From a virus, in IMG/VR virus record IMGVR_UViG_3300010399_000031, positions 179,404-243,403 of that record: a DNA stretch of 64,000 nucleotides; one strand, given 5' to 3'. Of the stretch, positions 14,305 to 22,648 are shown in pieces. Positions within the stretch are counted from its first letter, which is position 1; every line of letters starts with the position of its first letter. Made by a program: the position numbers and the translations under genes. The notes beneath the pieces are model-generated. The model saw only the letters and a program-made list of their open reading frames with translations. It did not search any database and was not told the origin of the DNA.

Positions 14305-14940
14305 AGCTGTCTGATGAGCCGTGCAAGTCGGCAGATGAGAATCCAATACACGCGATACCTCGCCGCGTGTGGATTTCGTCGGGTGCAAAGCCCACGAAAT
14401 AACGAAGATCACATCGTGTGTCTTGGAAGGACCTCACGGTGGTAGGCCAGATTGCTTAGGACGTCGATGAGCCACTTTGACCGGTGGTGTCCCGAGAGCA
14501 TCTACCTTTTAGATCTTCGTGATTACAGCGGGCGCGCGATGCGTCAAGTTGTGACCTTCTAACCGAATGGAGGAAGGACGCAGCCTGTAAGAACCTATCT
14601 GGGTGAAAGCAGACACCCGTGGACTGACCTCCACGTGAGGTAACGACTGGTCAGAATCGTTATCGAAGATTTAGGTATCTTACGGGGTGCGGAAGTTATG
14701 AATCCGAACCGATGCCTCGCCGGCATTCGCCGAGGAGGGAGTCGCTTGATTCCCTCCTCACACTAGCCTTCATCTTCCCGCAGCTTCGAGTCACACCACC
14801 ATTCGTGTTCGGCAAATCCGAGCGAGTTGGGGCAATGTGCCTAGGCTGCGGGAAGATGTGGGTTGGTCGACCTTGCATCGATGCGCTTTGAGTTGATGGG
14901 TCATGGGAAGAGGGGCGGGGGAGGGCTAAAGCTCTCCCCC
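14305..14940 (+). ncRNA. Candidate large structured non-coding RNA (about 630 nt)
   Basis: There is no convincing gene on either strand. Many perfect helices support a folded RNA: a 14-bp stem from 14771-14784 with 14845-14858 enclosing about 60 nt; GAGGAGGGA 14732-14740 with TCCCTCCTC 14751-14759; AATCC plus ACACGCG (14340-14354) with CGCGTGTGGATT 14364-14375; TTCGT/ACGAA directly after it; TAACGA/TCGTTA and CGTGGA/TCCACG around 14620-14665. A terminator and TATG end it at 14917-14954. Size, structure and the nearby tRNA recall the phage-borne ROOL and GOLLD RNA classes, but no class motif was identified. Confidence 0.6.
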
Positions 14941-14954
14941 AATCCTTATTTATG
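14917..14954 (+). terminator. Terminator hairpin with TATG
   Basis: GGGGGAG/CTCCCCC stem (14917-14940), then an AT-rich run and TATG at 14951-14954. It ends the structured RNA stretch. Confidence 0.75.
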
Positions 14955-14980
14955 CCGGAAAAAAAGGATGAGATAAGAAA

Positions 14981-15436
14981 ATGAAATACTGGATTGATGC
15001 AGAATTCAACTCATACGGGGGTCAGTTGATTTCCCTTGGAATGGTGCGTGAAGACAATGAAAGTCTTTACCTGGTGTATAACCGACCGATGCACATTCAT
15101 CCCTGGGTGAAAGAGCATGTGATGCCGTATTTGGATTCAGTGCCAGATCATATTTCGATTCATCGGATCTTTCCCTCCAATTCAGCTAAGTACATCGAGA
15201 AGTTTATGGCGAGTGATGACAATCCTATCGTTATCACCGATTGGCCTGATGATATCTCGTTTTTCAGTGAGCTTCTTCTGACGGGGCCGGGCACGATGAT
15301 CAACATTCCACGGATATCATTTCGCATGCATCGTATAGATGCTTACCCCACGAAAGTCGAAGGTGCGGTGCAGCACAACGCCTGGTGGGATGCCGTGGCT
15401 CTGAAAGCTAAGTGCGAGGAGCTTGGCTTGGAATAA
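14981..15436 (+). CDS. DEDDh 3'-5' exonuclease (DnaQ/RNase T-like)
   Basis: 151 aa. The exonuclease core is visible: Exo I WIDAEFN with Asp6 and Glu8, the Exo II Asp at 87-90 in VITDWPDD, and Exo III QHNAWWDAVAL with His132 and Asp137. The short size and the DAEF...GGQLISLGMV start resemble small DnaQ-fold exoribonucleases of the Rv2179c-like family. It would remove nucleotides from 3' ends of RNA or DNA using two metal ions. Flanked by two candidate large RNAs, it could trim their 3' ends; that link is inference from position. Confidence 0.8.
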   Translation: MKYWIDAEFNSYGGQLISLGMVREDNESLYLVYNRPMHIHPWVKEHVMPYLDSVPDHISIHRIFPSNSAKYIEKFMASDDNPIVITDWPDDISFFSELLLTGPGTMINIPRISFRMHRIDAYPTKVEGAVQHNAWWDAVALKAKCEELGLE

Positions 15437-15990
15437 AGTAAAAAATACACCACTTTCTATTATATGCGAGAGTGCTCCGCCACAGTGGACGTCCGCCTTA
15501 ACGCTTTCTCCTTTCTGGCGTTTTAGGTCGATGACTGCAATGTTGTATCGATTGGTCGAGCACAATTTTCGCAAGCCGGAGTCGTTGTCCGGACGCGCTA
15601 ACTTTCCGTGTAGGCGCGAGAGCCTGGTTTCCGACACTTACTGGGATAGCGCCCGGCGTCGGATAAACGGAGCGGGTGGAGCTACGCTAGGCTCCATCAA
15701 GTTGTACGCATGAGTGACAGGTCGACGGCCACCCAGGAGTTCTGGTAGCCTGATAGATCGACCACCTACGGGACGCGGAGGTGCTTCCTCCAGAACACCG
15801 GTTCGCGCATCCCGACTCGTTCACTCACTGAGCGCGCAGCCTGCAATGCTGTTAGGACTGAATTCGAATAGGTCTTGATAGCATTGTGGGATGCTCGTTC
15901 GAAACGCAGATCCGCTAGTCGATTCACCAAACGACTCCACGCGCTAGGGAATTGACAATCGAACTAGGGTTTTGCTTTCGCGCATCGGTG
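15437..15990 (+). ncRNA. Candidate large structured non-coding RNA
   Basis: No convincing gene. Perfect helices include TCCGAC 15630-15635 with GTCGGA 15658-15663, TGGAGC 15677-15682 with GCTCCA 15691-15696, GGTCGA 15720-15725 with TCGACC 15758-15763, and GTTCTGG 15739-15745 with CCAGAAC 15790-15796. The last two cross, which indicates a pseudoknot. A T-loop-like hairpin surrounds TTCGAAT near 15862. The stretch ends in a strong terminator at 15996. It may be a second member of the same RNA class as 14305-14940 or an independent RNA. Confidence 0.55.
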
Positions 15991-15995
15991 TGGTA

Positions 15996-16021
15996 GGGGT
16001 GGCTTCGGCCACCCCGCTATG
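15996..16021 (+). terminator. Terminator hairpin with TATG
   Basis: GGGGTGGC, TTCG loop, GCCACCCC (15996-16015), then TATG at 16018-16021. Confidence 0.8.
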
Positions 16022-16049
16022 CCGTCGTTTAAATGACTTAGGGACCATC

Positions 16050-16526
16050 ATGGACTTTCTCTACCACGGCTCAGCCTTTAAACAAGACGAATTGAAACCT
16101 GGCTTTCACCACACCGGTAAGAAAGTCAATTGGGATCAAACGGAAGCGAACATCTGGCTTTACGCCACTACGCTCCGAGAAGAAGCTATTAGCCTAGGTT
16201 TTGCTTCAGCAGTGGAAAAGCAGTACGATGTGAAGCGCTACCACACGGAAGGCAAAGACATTCACTTCGATGTAAGAAAGGGCGAGACACTCAAACCACA
16301 TGAGCTGAACGAAATCAAAGTTTATCTGTACACGATACAGTATGATAAACGTGATGGCTGGGTGAAAGTGAACAACCAGTTTAACGGGATTGACCAAGAG
16401 TACAAGACCACCCATGTCATCAAAGAGAACCTCTTTAAACGAGAGGAAATCAATGTTGAGCAATGGTTGAAAGACAAGAACTTAACCATCGCTACTGAGA
16501 GTATGCCGATCTGGGCAAAGTGGTAA
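16050..16526 (+). CDS. Possible ADP-ribosyltransferase-fold protein
   Basis: 158 aa from ATG 16050. The opening FLYHGSAFKQDELKPGF and the following IWLYATTLREEAISLGFAS resemble the first two motifs of a broad ART-like superfamily (YHGS/T ... vYAT ... A), in which the His and Tyr hold NAD. The third catalytic Glu is not certain; the REEIN segment near residue 135 is one option. It could modify host proteins or RNA, as ADP-ribosyltransferases of other phages do. The match is by motif shape only. Confidence 0.5.
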   Translation: MDFLYHGSAFKQDELKPGFHHTGKKVNWDQTEANIWLYATTLREEAISLGFASAVEKQYDVKRYHTEGKDIHFDVRKGETLKPHELNEIKVYLYTIQYDKRDGWVKVNNQFNGIDQEYKTTHVIKENLFKREEINVEQWLKDKNLTIATESMPIWAKW

Positions 16527-16582
16527 TGTAGATTATCTTGGTTATATATAACAGGAATGATGAAGCAAGGACTTCTTTTAGG

Positions 16583-16608
16583 GGCTGTCCATTTGGACAG
16601 CCTTTATG
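16583..16608 (+). terminator. Terminator hairpin with TATG
   Basis: GGCTGTCC, ATTT loop, GGACAGCC, then TTTATG (TATG 16605-16608). Confidence 0.8.
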
Positions 16609-16636
16609 CCCTTAATTGGTAAAAGGAAGAATCACC

Positions 16637-16948
16637 ATGATCACTGAGTTTACTAGCGCTGATGAATTGGCTTGCGACCATGACAAAGCGGTCGCTTACT
16701 TGACTCCCCGCCAGACGGATCTGGAGAAATTCATGAAATCCATGAAATGGGAAGTTCGGAACACCTTCTCAATCCAGGCCGATGTCTATGGCAATCAGAT
16801 CGTGCATGAACTGAAGCCCCGCCAGTTGCACAGCTTCCCAGTGTGGGGGGAACTGTTCTGGAAGCCCGGTGCTTCTAAAATAGAAGAGCCCGTCATATTC
16901 CACTCGTTCGAAAACTTCGCGGCTTTTGTGATGGCGAAATGGTGGTAA
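16637..16948 (+). CDS. Hypothetical protein
   Basis: 103 aa from ATG 16637, after AAAGGAAGAA. Not recognised. It is Trp-rich in the second half (PVWGELFWKPG, MAKWW at the end) and has a helical middle. There is no signal or membrane segment. The next small membrane gene follows 13 bp later with an AGGAGA site. Confidence 0.65.
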   Translation: MITEFTSADELACDHDKAVAYLTPRQTDLEKFMKSMKWEVRNTFSIQADVYGNQIVHELKPRQLHSFPVWGELFWKPGASKIEEPVIFHSFENFAAFVMAKWW

Positions 16949-16961
16949 TCAGGAGATCGAA

Positions 16962-17084
16962 ATGATCAAGTTCATGATAATCGGTGCTCTGATTCTTTAC
17001 ATCGGCATCAAAATTGGTCAGCACTCGAAAGCCAGCTGGATTGGTGGTATTTTTGAAAAGAAGGATGATCCACGACGTTGGTAA
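16962..17084 (+). CDS. 40-aa single-span membrane protein
   Basis: 40 aa from ATG 16962, with AGGAGA six bases upstream. The N-terminal hydrophobic segment IKFMIIGALILYIGIKIG (residues 2-19) is followed by a polar tail with KKDDPRRW. It is probably an inner-membrane micro-protein. Function is unknown. Confidence 0.65.
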   Translation: MIKFMIIGALILYIGIKIGQHSKASWIGGIFEKKDDPRRW

Positions 17085-17179
17085 GAATTTAGCTGTTCGA
17101 TCAATCAAGTAGGTCGTAGTACAGAGCGCTGTAGCGCGTGGAGCCAGTTGACACGTATTGGGCGACGACTGGGCAGCAC

Positions 17180-17201
17180 GGGGAGACCAGCTCCCCTCTT
17201 A
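17180..17201 (+). terminator. Terminator hairpin
   Basis: GGGGAG, ACCAG loop, CTCCCC, then TCTTA. Confidence 0.6.
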
Positions 17202-17219
17202 CTGATCATTGAGGTATTC

Positions 17220-17534
17220 ATGGATGAGTACGTAGTGGTATCAAAAGAGATGTCTTTCGAGAAACTGCTGACATACTTCAGAAGCTCGATTCCCATGACA
17301 GAGCGGATGGGTGGTGTCGTCCGTATTTCAAAACCGATCGTCGAGAAAATCATCGAGACGCAAGACATGGTGGAAATCAACAATGTAGTTCGTGAGTTAC
17401 TCGCGATCTATCAGAGTGTGAATCCAAAGTCGTTCGATTATGTTTCAGCGAGTCTACTACGTTCTATTTTAGGTGAGACTGTGCGAGACGCAATTGTCGG
17501 TCGATGTCGTGATCTTCTTGTCTTGGCTTCCTAA
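17220..17534 (+). CDS. Hypothetical protein, short paralogue of the next gene
   Basis: 104 aa from ATG 17220, after TGAGGTATTC. It contains MSFEKLLTYFRSSIP, then VVRELLAIYQSVNPKSFDYVS and a C-terminal helix. The order MSF - helix - LLxxYxxVNxxS - helix is also seen in the first 115 residues of the gene at 17594, so the two look like a duplicated domain. Not recognised. Confidence 0.65.
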   Translation: MDEYVVVSKEMSFEKLLTYFRSSIPMTERMGGVVRISKPIVEKIIETQDMVEINNVVRELLAIYQSVNPKSFDYVSASLLRSILGETVRDAIVGRCRDLLVLAS

Positions 17535-17593
17535 GTTGAAATGCGTAGCACTTAAAAACATATCCATAAACTACATTTGAAGCGAGGTTTGTA

Positions 17594-18883
17594 ATGGGTG
17601 TTAAAATCGAATACCTGTTTCACAAGGACATGTCCTTTAACGAAATGATTCCGAAGATCGCCGAGGCGTATCGGAAGATCGTGAAAGAAAATGAGGAGTT
17701 GGGGTTTCCCGCCTTTGAAGTGTGTGCACCGATTCCTTTCCTCGAACGCATGCTCCAAACTGGTTCGAGAACGGTGATTCATGAGGCAGTGATGGATTTG
17801 CTCAATGTTCTCACCGAATTCAAAACGGTGAATGCGGAGAGTTTGAAACAACTCACCGATATCGCGAACAGCAACAAGCTCGACGAGATCGACGCTATTG
17901 CCAAGAAGATGATCGTGGATTGCGAGAAATCGTTCGAACTGGCTTCCACGCCGTCTTCCAACACCACCCCGTGGAGGAAACACGTCTTTTCCGGGGACAA
18001 GCCGACATTTTCCTACCGCGCCGAGATTCTCGCATCGCAAGATGATGCATCGGGTTTGGAGCGCCGACCAATGATCCAGGCGGATTTGTCACGCATTCAT
18101 GCGTTGGATTACGTCGACGATGGTTGGAGACGTGAAATAGGACCGGATGGTTTCACCGGTTACATGGTCAAGGTACGACCGAATCATCCGATGGATCCTA
18201 TCCTCGCTGCCGAGTTGGCCAAACAAACCCCTGAATCGCCGAAAGCCGGAGAACCTCAGGGAGCGGGTGTGAGGGTGAAAAAACAGCCGGACCCTGAAGG
18301 CGAACATTTGCATATCTTTGGTCGCTTGCCGGTAGCATTAAGCGAGGAGACAAAGAAGAAGATGCAAGACTTGTTGGATAGTCGCGACGCAGCCAAGGAA
18401 CTGCTGTCTAAGAAACAAGAGCCGACCACGCCGATGGATATCGCGGCAGCGAAAGTGCTGAAAGCACACAGCGATGCCGGTACGCTTGAATCGGTCTCTG
18501 ACGAGCAGTTGGCGCAGCAGGTGAGTGATCAGTATTTCGAAGACTGGGAGAGGTCTTTACCTCCCCAAGACGGTCAGGAATGGGATCGCAATTCACCTGA
18601 ACAGCGCATTACGGTTGAGGAAATCGCGGCTGAGCACGACATTGATCCTTCGGAAGTGTTGGATCTAAGGGGTGTGAAACCGGTGCAAGATCTGGCGGAG
18701 ATCATTCAAGATCCTGGCGTTTCGATATTTTCACCTGTTGGTGTCAATCGACTCGCATTGTTAATGCGAAAACACGGCGTCACCGGTTACATCTATGCGG
18801 ATGGTCAAATCGCATTGACTGATGGAAGATCGATGACAACCGATGAGTTGATCAAGGAGTTGGAAGGAAAACAAAAGAAGTAA
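17594..18883 (+). CDS. Hypothetical multidomain protein
   Basis: 429 aa, not recognised. Residues 1-115 match the layout of the 104-aa protein just upstream (DMSFNEMIPK, VMDLLNVLTEFKTVNAESL). The middle, about 190-330, is Pro/Lys/Glu-rich and probably flexible. Residues about 370-429 form a compact C-terminal module (FSPVGVNRLALLMRKHGVTGYIYADGQIAL). There is no membrane segment. A terminator follows at 18901. Confidence 0.65.
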   Translation: MGVKIEYLFHKDMSFNEMIPKIAEAYRKIVKENEELGFPAFEVCAPIPFLERMLQTGSRTVIHEAVMDLLNVLTEFKTVNAESLKQLTDIANSNKLDEIDAIAKKMIVDCEKSFELASTPSSNTTPWRKHVFSGDKPTFSYRAEILASQDDASGLERRPMIQADLSRIHALDYVDDGWRREIGPDGFTGYMVKVRPNHPMDPILAAELAKQTPESPKAGEPQGAGVRVKKQPDPEGEHLHIFGRLPVALSEETKKKMQDLLDSRDAAKELLSKKQEPTTPMDIAAAKVLKAHSDAGTLESVSDEQLAQQVSDQYFEDWERSLPPQDGQEWDRNSPEQRITVEEIAAEHDIDPSEVLDLRGVKPVQDLAEIIQDPGVSIFSPVGVNRLALLMRKHGVTGYIYADGQIALTDGRSMTTDELIKELEGKQKK

Positions 18884-18900
18884 AGCTGTTGTAGGTAAGG

Positions 18901-18930
18901 CTAGGAGTTTTCCCGACTCCTAGTTCTCTT
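18901..18930 (+). terminator. Terminator hairpin
   Basis: CTAGGAG and CTCCTAG around a TTTTCCCGA loop (18901-18923), then TTCTCTTGT. Confidence 0.7.
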
Positions 18931-18960
18931 GTGTTGTTTTCATTAGAAGGAATATTCCAG

Positions 18961-19458
18961 ATGGCAGCCAAGCAAGAAAAGAAAGAAGTGCGCGATTTCA
19001 TCAAAGAGTATCTGGACCTCGCGTATGAAAAATGCATGAAGAGCAAACACCACGCACAGGTTCACCTGGATCACTACCAAAACATCACGCTCGTGACCGT
19101 CACCATCTACGACCGCAAGCAAACGGCCTGGTTCGTCGACGGCCTGCCCAACTTCGCCTACTGGCTTACGCAAGAGCAGCGTATCCCGTTCGTGGCGAAG
19201 ATGTGGAAGGAAGGTATCACGGGCACCACGATCGCCAAGATGCTTGGCTTTTCTCCCTCGACCATCTACAAGGATCTGAAGTACCTGCGCGAGGTCTCGC
19301 CCTTCCAGATCGAAGGTCGTTTCACGAAGGAACTCATCAAGCCGTCCAAGACGATTCTGCCCGAGGGCGAGATGCGCATGATCGCCCTGAACGCGATGTC
19401 GCAACGTCAGCAGTTGGATTCGGCCTTCAAGTCGGTTCGCAACATGACGTTGCAGTAA
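18961..19458 (+). CDS. Helix-turn-helix DNA-binding protein
   Basis: 165 aa from ATG 18961, preceded by GAAGGAATA. Residues 76-110, FVAKMWKEGITGTTIAKMLGFSPSTIYKDLKYL, form a clear helix-turn-helix of the sigma/resolvase type (helix 2 TTIAKMLG, turn FSP, recognition helix STIYKDLKYL). The N-terminal half has paired strands (NITLVTVTIYDRKQTAWFVDG) that may dimerise or bind a partner. Codon use is GC-rich like virion genes, suggesting high expression. It is probably a transcription factor or DNA-organising protein; the target is unknown. Confidence 0.7.
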   Translation: MAAKQEKKEVRDFIKEYLDLAYEKCMKSKHHAQVHLDHYQNITLVTVTIYDRKQTAWFVDGLPNFAYWLTQEQRIPFVAKMWKEGITGTTIAKMLGFSPSTIYKDLKYLREVSPFQIEGRFTKELIKPSKTILPEGEMRMIALNAMSQRQQLDSAFKSVRNMTLQ

Positions 19459-19467
19459 GGAGGGTAT

Positions 19468-19665
19468 ATGGATGATGTAATCGAAGCGTCTTACGCCAAA
19501 GCAAAAGCATTACTGGATAAGGCGCAATCTGGTGTTTGGACCAAAGAAGACGGCGAGGAGTTTGATCGACTCGCCGAAATCTTGGCTGATGATCCTCATC
19601 CGACGCGTTTTGCAGAACTGATCGCCAGGATGGAAACCATGGACATCAAAAAGCAACAGCAGTAA
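19468..19665 (+). CDS. Small helical protein
   Basis: 65 aa from ATG 19468, with a perfect AAGGAGG site just before it and only 9 bp after the HTH gene. It is all-helical and acidic (AKALLDKAQSGVW, EEFDRLAEILADD). It is probably cotranscribed with the HTH protein and might be a partner. Not recognised. Confidence 0.7.
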   Translation: MDDVIEASYAKAKALLDKAQSGVWTKEDGEEFDRLAEILADDPHPTRFAELIARMETMDIKKQQQ

Positions 19666-19689
19666 AGTCAACCCCAAAGAAAGGGACAC

Positions 19690-19717
19690 GGAGGAGCATT
19701 ATGCTCCTCCGGTTATG
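19690..19717 (+). terminator. Terminator hairpin with TATG
   Basis: GGAGGAGCAT pairs with ATGCTCCTCC, followed by TATG at 19714-19717. Confidence 0.75.
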
Positions 19718-19805
19718 TTGAGTTTTTCACACCACCGCTTCCTTCGTATGAAGTGTAATCAAGAATTAGAAGTAATGACTTAGGCCATTTTCAAAGGGGT
19801 TCATC

Positions 19806-20108
19806 ATGAGTGCTGTCGCAGTCAAATGGAAGAACGAGATCTTTCAAGGATTTTGGTTTTTGACCAACTTCCTGCGTGGAGAAGGGCTGCAAGAAGATGC
19901 AGTGAAAGAAGTCATCGCCGACCTGACGCAACAGTACGATAAGTACCGGGGTCCAATGGGTAAGGATTTTTGTCCGACCTTTCTGGCAACGACGGTGCGT
20001 GATAACCTCGGCGACATCGAGATGTTTCAACCGATCAGCGAAGAGAAGATCGGATCGACCACGTTCGTCCTTGAAAACGATGGTTGTATCCTGATCTGTC
20101 CGTTTTAA
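19806..20108 (+). CDS. Hypothetical protein
   Basis: 100 aa from ATG 19806. It begins SAVAVKWKNEIFQGFWFL; the words AVKWKNE recur in the gene at 20180 (near residue 110), a hint of common origin. A helical middle is followed by a C-terminal strand pair (TTFVLENDGCILICPF). Not recognised. Confidence 0.65.
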   Translation: MSAVAVKWKNEIFQGFWFLTNFLRGEGLQEDAVKEVIADLTQQYDKYRGPMGKDFCPTFLATTVRDNLGDIEMFQPISEEKIGSTTFVLENDGCILICPF

Positions 20109-20126
20109 AGAACAAACACGTTGGGG

Positions 20127-20152
20127 GCCGGAGGATCTACTCCGGCTTTATG
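20127..20152 (+). terminator. Terminator hairpin with TATG
   Basis: GCCGGAG, GATCTA loop, CTCCGGC, then TTTATG (TATG 20149-20152). Confidence 0.8.
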
Positions 20153-20179
20153 CCCTTAAAGTAACTTTGGAGAAAAGAA

Positions 20180-21460
20180 ATGACTTCAGTTCCAGCGGAA
20201 TATGTAGAACTCGAAAAGTTCGTCGCGCAAGCACCGTACACGACCAGTGAGTTGGTGGATAAACTCGTTCCAGTCACCTGTGATCAAAGCGATCCGGTCA
20301 AGATCTTCAATAAGCTACGGGAGAACGCGTCGAACTTGACCGATCAAGAGTTTCAAGACCTCAAGTGGGGTGCGCGCTATTTAGGCGATGAAACCTTTGC
20401 TTTGATTTGTCAGGAAGCCACTGACGACAACAACGCTCACGCTTTTAACGTGACATATCCGATCATACTTTTCAATGGTCAGGCGCGCATAGATGCTTCG
20501 GTATGTATCGCAGTCAAGTGGAAGAACGAAAGTCAGGAATCGATATCTGTTTTTGCTCCGATCCCGACAAGAAAGGAAGCAGATTACTCAGCCATCGACG
20601 AATTAGTCGCGGGTTCTCCTTATCCGACGGTCAATACTTTTAGCTCGGTGTCAAGTACAAAACCCTCACTCAAAGCGATACTCGCTGAGTGCGCTTGGAA
20701 TGGAGATCAACTTCTGCGCGAACTCGATCTCCACATCGAACAAAAATACAAAACGAATCTGTGGAAGTATCAAAACACGGCGTGGGCTGTGGAATATGCT
20801 TCTGCGGATAAGCGCATACTCAAAGTGTCGACGCCGACGGTGGCCACAGGTTATTGGATCTTTTACTTGGTCTTGACCGAGCGAGCAGGAGCGGTTCGAA
20901 TCGAACGACCAATCGACCACTATGGAAAGCCGACGGGGTATCGTGGAGCAGATGAAGGAACTCGCACTTCCCCGCCTTTCAGCCATCCTAGTCTTGGGAT
21001 GTATGAAGCAAGGGAGAACTTTAACCCAGGCATGGCGTATGGTCCTGGCCCGCAGAGTATGGCGCCTGAGCAGCCCTGGCCGGGATATCCTTCTGGCGGC
21101 CCGCAATCCAGGCAATTTAACATACCACCGGTGCGTGGGAACAACGAGATCAGGATGATCTTCCATACGCTCGACGAGATCGAACCGCATTTGGTCACGC
21201 TTCGCGAGCGTTTTCCCGATCAGGTCAAATTGTTGACAACAGTAACCGACTTGGTGAATAACACCGCCGCAGAAGGACGAGTTTTCACGATCCATCTTTT
21301 CGGCGACTGGAGTAAGACAGAGGCCAAGTGGGCTAAAATCTACCTCGTCGCTGGGGATGAAAGAACGCGAGATGTTTCAGTCAATCTGGAACTGACCCTA
21401 ACTACCCGCATCAATCATCAGTATCAACCCAATCATCAACCAGGCAGCTATCGCTGGTAA
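20180..21460 (+). CDS. Hypothetical two-domain protein with Pro/Gly linker
   Basis: 426 aa, not recognised. An N-terminal helical/beta unit (about 1-130) includes LTDQEFQDLKWGARYLG and CIAVKWKNE. Residues about 255-325 form a linker rich in Pro, Gly and Ser (GMAYGPGPQSM, PWPGYPSGGPQ). The C-terminal unit (about 325-426) is beta-rich (VFTIHLFGDWSKTEAKWAKIYLVAG). The C-terminal unit has the same strand order as the end of the gene at 21884. It may be a host-takeover or virion protein. Confidence 0.65.
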   Translation: MTSVPAEYVELEKFVAQAPYTTSELVDKLVPVTCDQSDPVKIFNKLRENASNLTDQEFQDLKWGARYLGDETFALICQEATDDNNAHAFNVTYPIILFNGQARIDASVCIAVKWKNESQESISVFAPIPTRKEADYSAIDELVAGSPYPTVNTFSSVSSTKPSLKAILAECAWNGDQLLRELDLHIEQKYKTNLWKYQNTAWAVEYASADKRILKVSTPTVATGYWIFYLVLTERAGAVRIERPIDHYGKPTGYRGADEGTRTSPPFSHPSLGMYEARENFNPGMAYGPGPQSMAPEQPWPGYPSGGPQSRQFNIPPVRGNNEIRMIFHTLDEIEPHLVTLRERFPDQVKLLTTVTDLVNNTAAEGRVFTIHLFGDWSKTEAKWAKIYLVAGDERTRDVSVNLELTLTTRINHQYQPNHQPGSYRW

Positions 21461-21487
21461 GTCAATCAAATCTGGAGGTATCAAGTC

Positions 21488-21859
21488 ATGGAAGCTACCC
21501 AAGAAACACTGGCCAGCGTGGCCGAAGACGTTCGTTTTCAACAACGCACGAACGTTCTGAAGTGGTTCGCCAAAACCGGGAAGGTTCTGGGCATCCCGAA
21601 TTTACCCATCTTCGAAGCGGGTGGGATGATTCCCGATGGCGTGACGCTCGGTTTTTTCGTACAGGAAATGGGTCGTATAGTTCCGGAATCGTGCGTTGAG
21701 ATTCACCGGACAATCGGAGAGGGAGCCTATCATTTTGCTTCACAAGTGACCCCGCCGCGACAGTTCAAACAAATCAAAATCACTGGTTTGGTCTACCAGT
21801 ACATGGATCACCCTGACAAAGACATGCGGGTCGAGATCCAACTCTGGGATCTCGACTGA
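21488..21859 (+). CDS. Hypothetical protein
   Basis: 123 aa, with ATG 21488 after TGGAGG. A helical N-terminus (residues 1-35) is followed by alternating strands and a C-terminal QIKITGLVYQYMDHPDKDMRVEIQLWDLD. It ends like its neighbours in a beta strand pair. Not recognised. It is probably in one unit with 20180 and 21884. Confidence 0.65.
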   Translation: MEATQETLASVAEDVRFQQRTNVLKWFAKTGKVLGIPNLPIFEAGGMIPDGVTLGFFVQEMGRIVPESCVEIHRTIGEGAYHFASQVTPPRQFKQIKITGLVYQYMDHPDKDMRVEIQLWDLD

Positions 21860-21883
21860 CATCTGGATGCGATTACGAAAGAG

Positions 21884-22582
21884 GTGTTGGTTAATGAATT
21901 CAAGGATCTGTATTCCCCAGGCATTGGTAAACCAGAACTTGTCTTAACGTTTACATTGAGTCAAACACCTCACCAAACAACAAGGAAGACGATCTGGACG
22001 TTCAAAGGAGTGAAAATTGGTCGTGAGGAGTGGCCTGAAATGCTGACGAAGATTCCCGAGGAGATAGTTCAACAACCCATTTCAAACGAAACACCCGCAC
22101 CGCAAGGTCTTTTCTTGCCGACCGGCCAAACCTACGTGAAGATCAAGGAACCAGAAAAAATGGAAGAAGACACGCTCTATTTATTCGGCGTAGATCCGAA
22201 AATCCTCGGGCGATCACTGTCCAAATCCAATCTTGAGGAGAAAGTCAAACTGCTTCTCGAACGTGGTACGAGAATGTCAGAAGAGGATCTCGCTTCGGTG
22301 AAGAAAATGAAGGTCAACTTCCAAAAGAAAGACGATATCAAATTCTTCCTCGATGAAGTTCTCCGCGTGGGTAACCTTTGGTTGTATAACGCCATCTGTC
22401 ATTTGTTGAAAGAACACGAACCAGCAGTGGAAGCTGATAGGGGCGATGTGTGTTTCAAGCTATCGGTCAAAGGGAACTGGCAAGAATATCGAGACAGTGT
22501 CGATGCTTTTGTCAAGGTTAAAGTGTACCTACCCAAGACGCTGACGGAAGTCGCAATGGTCTCCGGCAGCATGAGTATCTAA
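21884..22582 (+). CDS. Hypothetical protein
   Basis: 232 aa. The start is uncertain (GTG 21884, with TTG one codon later; an AAGAGG element overlaps). An N-terminal beta unit (ELVLTFTLSQTPHQTTRKTIWTFKG) is followed by a Lys/Glu-rich helical middle and a C-terminal unit VCFKLSVKGNWQEYRDSVDAFVKVKVYLP that parallels the C-terminal unit of the gene at 20180. Not recognised. It converges on the minus-strand gene at 22649. Confidence 0.6.
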   Translation: MLVNEFKDLYSPGIGKPELVLTFTLSQTPHQTTRKTIWTFKGVKIGREEWPEMLTKIPEEIVQQPISNETPAPQGLFLPTGQTYVKIKEPEKMEEDTLYLFGVDPKILGRSLSKSNLEEKVKLLLERGTRMSEEDLASVKKMKVNFQKKDDIKFFLDEVLRVGNLWLYNAICHLLKEHEPAVEADRGDVCFKLSVKGNWQEYRDSVDAFVKVKVYLPKTLTEVAMVSGSMSI

Positions 22583-22600
22583 GTAGTTAAGGGCATAAAG

Positions 22601-22640
22601 CCGGAGGGATTTCTCCCTCCGGTCTTACGCCTTCTTTTTT
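22601..22640. terminator. Bidirectional terminator
   Basis: CCGGAGGGA pairs with TCCCTCCGG (22601-22622). A long T-run follows on the plus strand. On the minus strand TATG follows (complement of 22594-22597). It lies between convergent genes. Confidence 0.85.
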
Positions 22641-22648
22641 TTTTGTCT

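Noticed and set aside
14311-14345. Hammerhead ribozyme (CTGATGAG core)
   Set aside because: The first core element and a following stem are present, but the required GAAA after the stem is missing.
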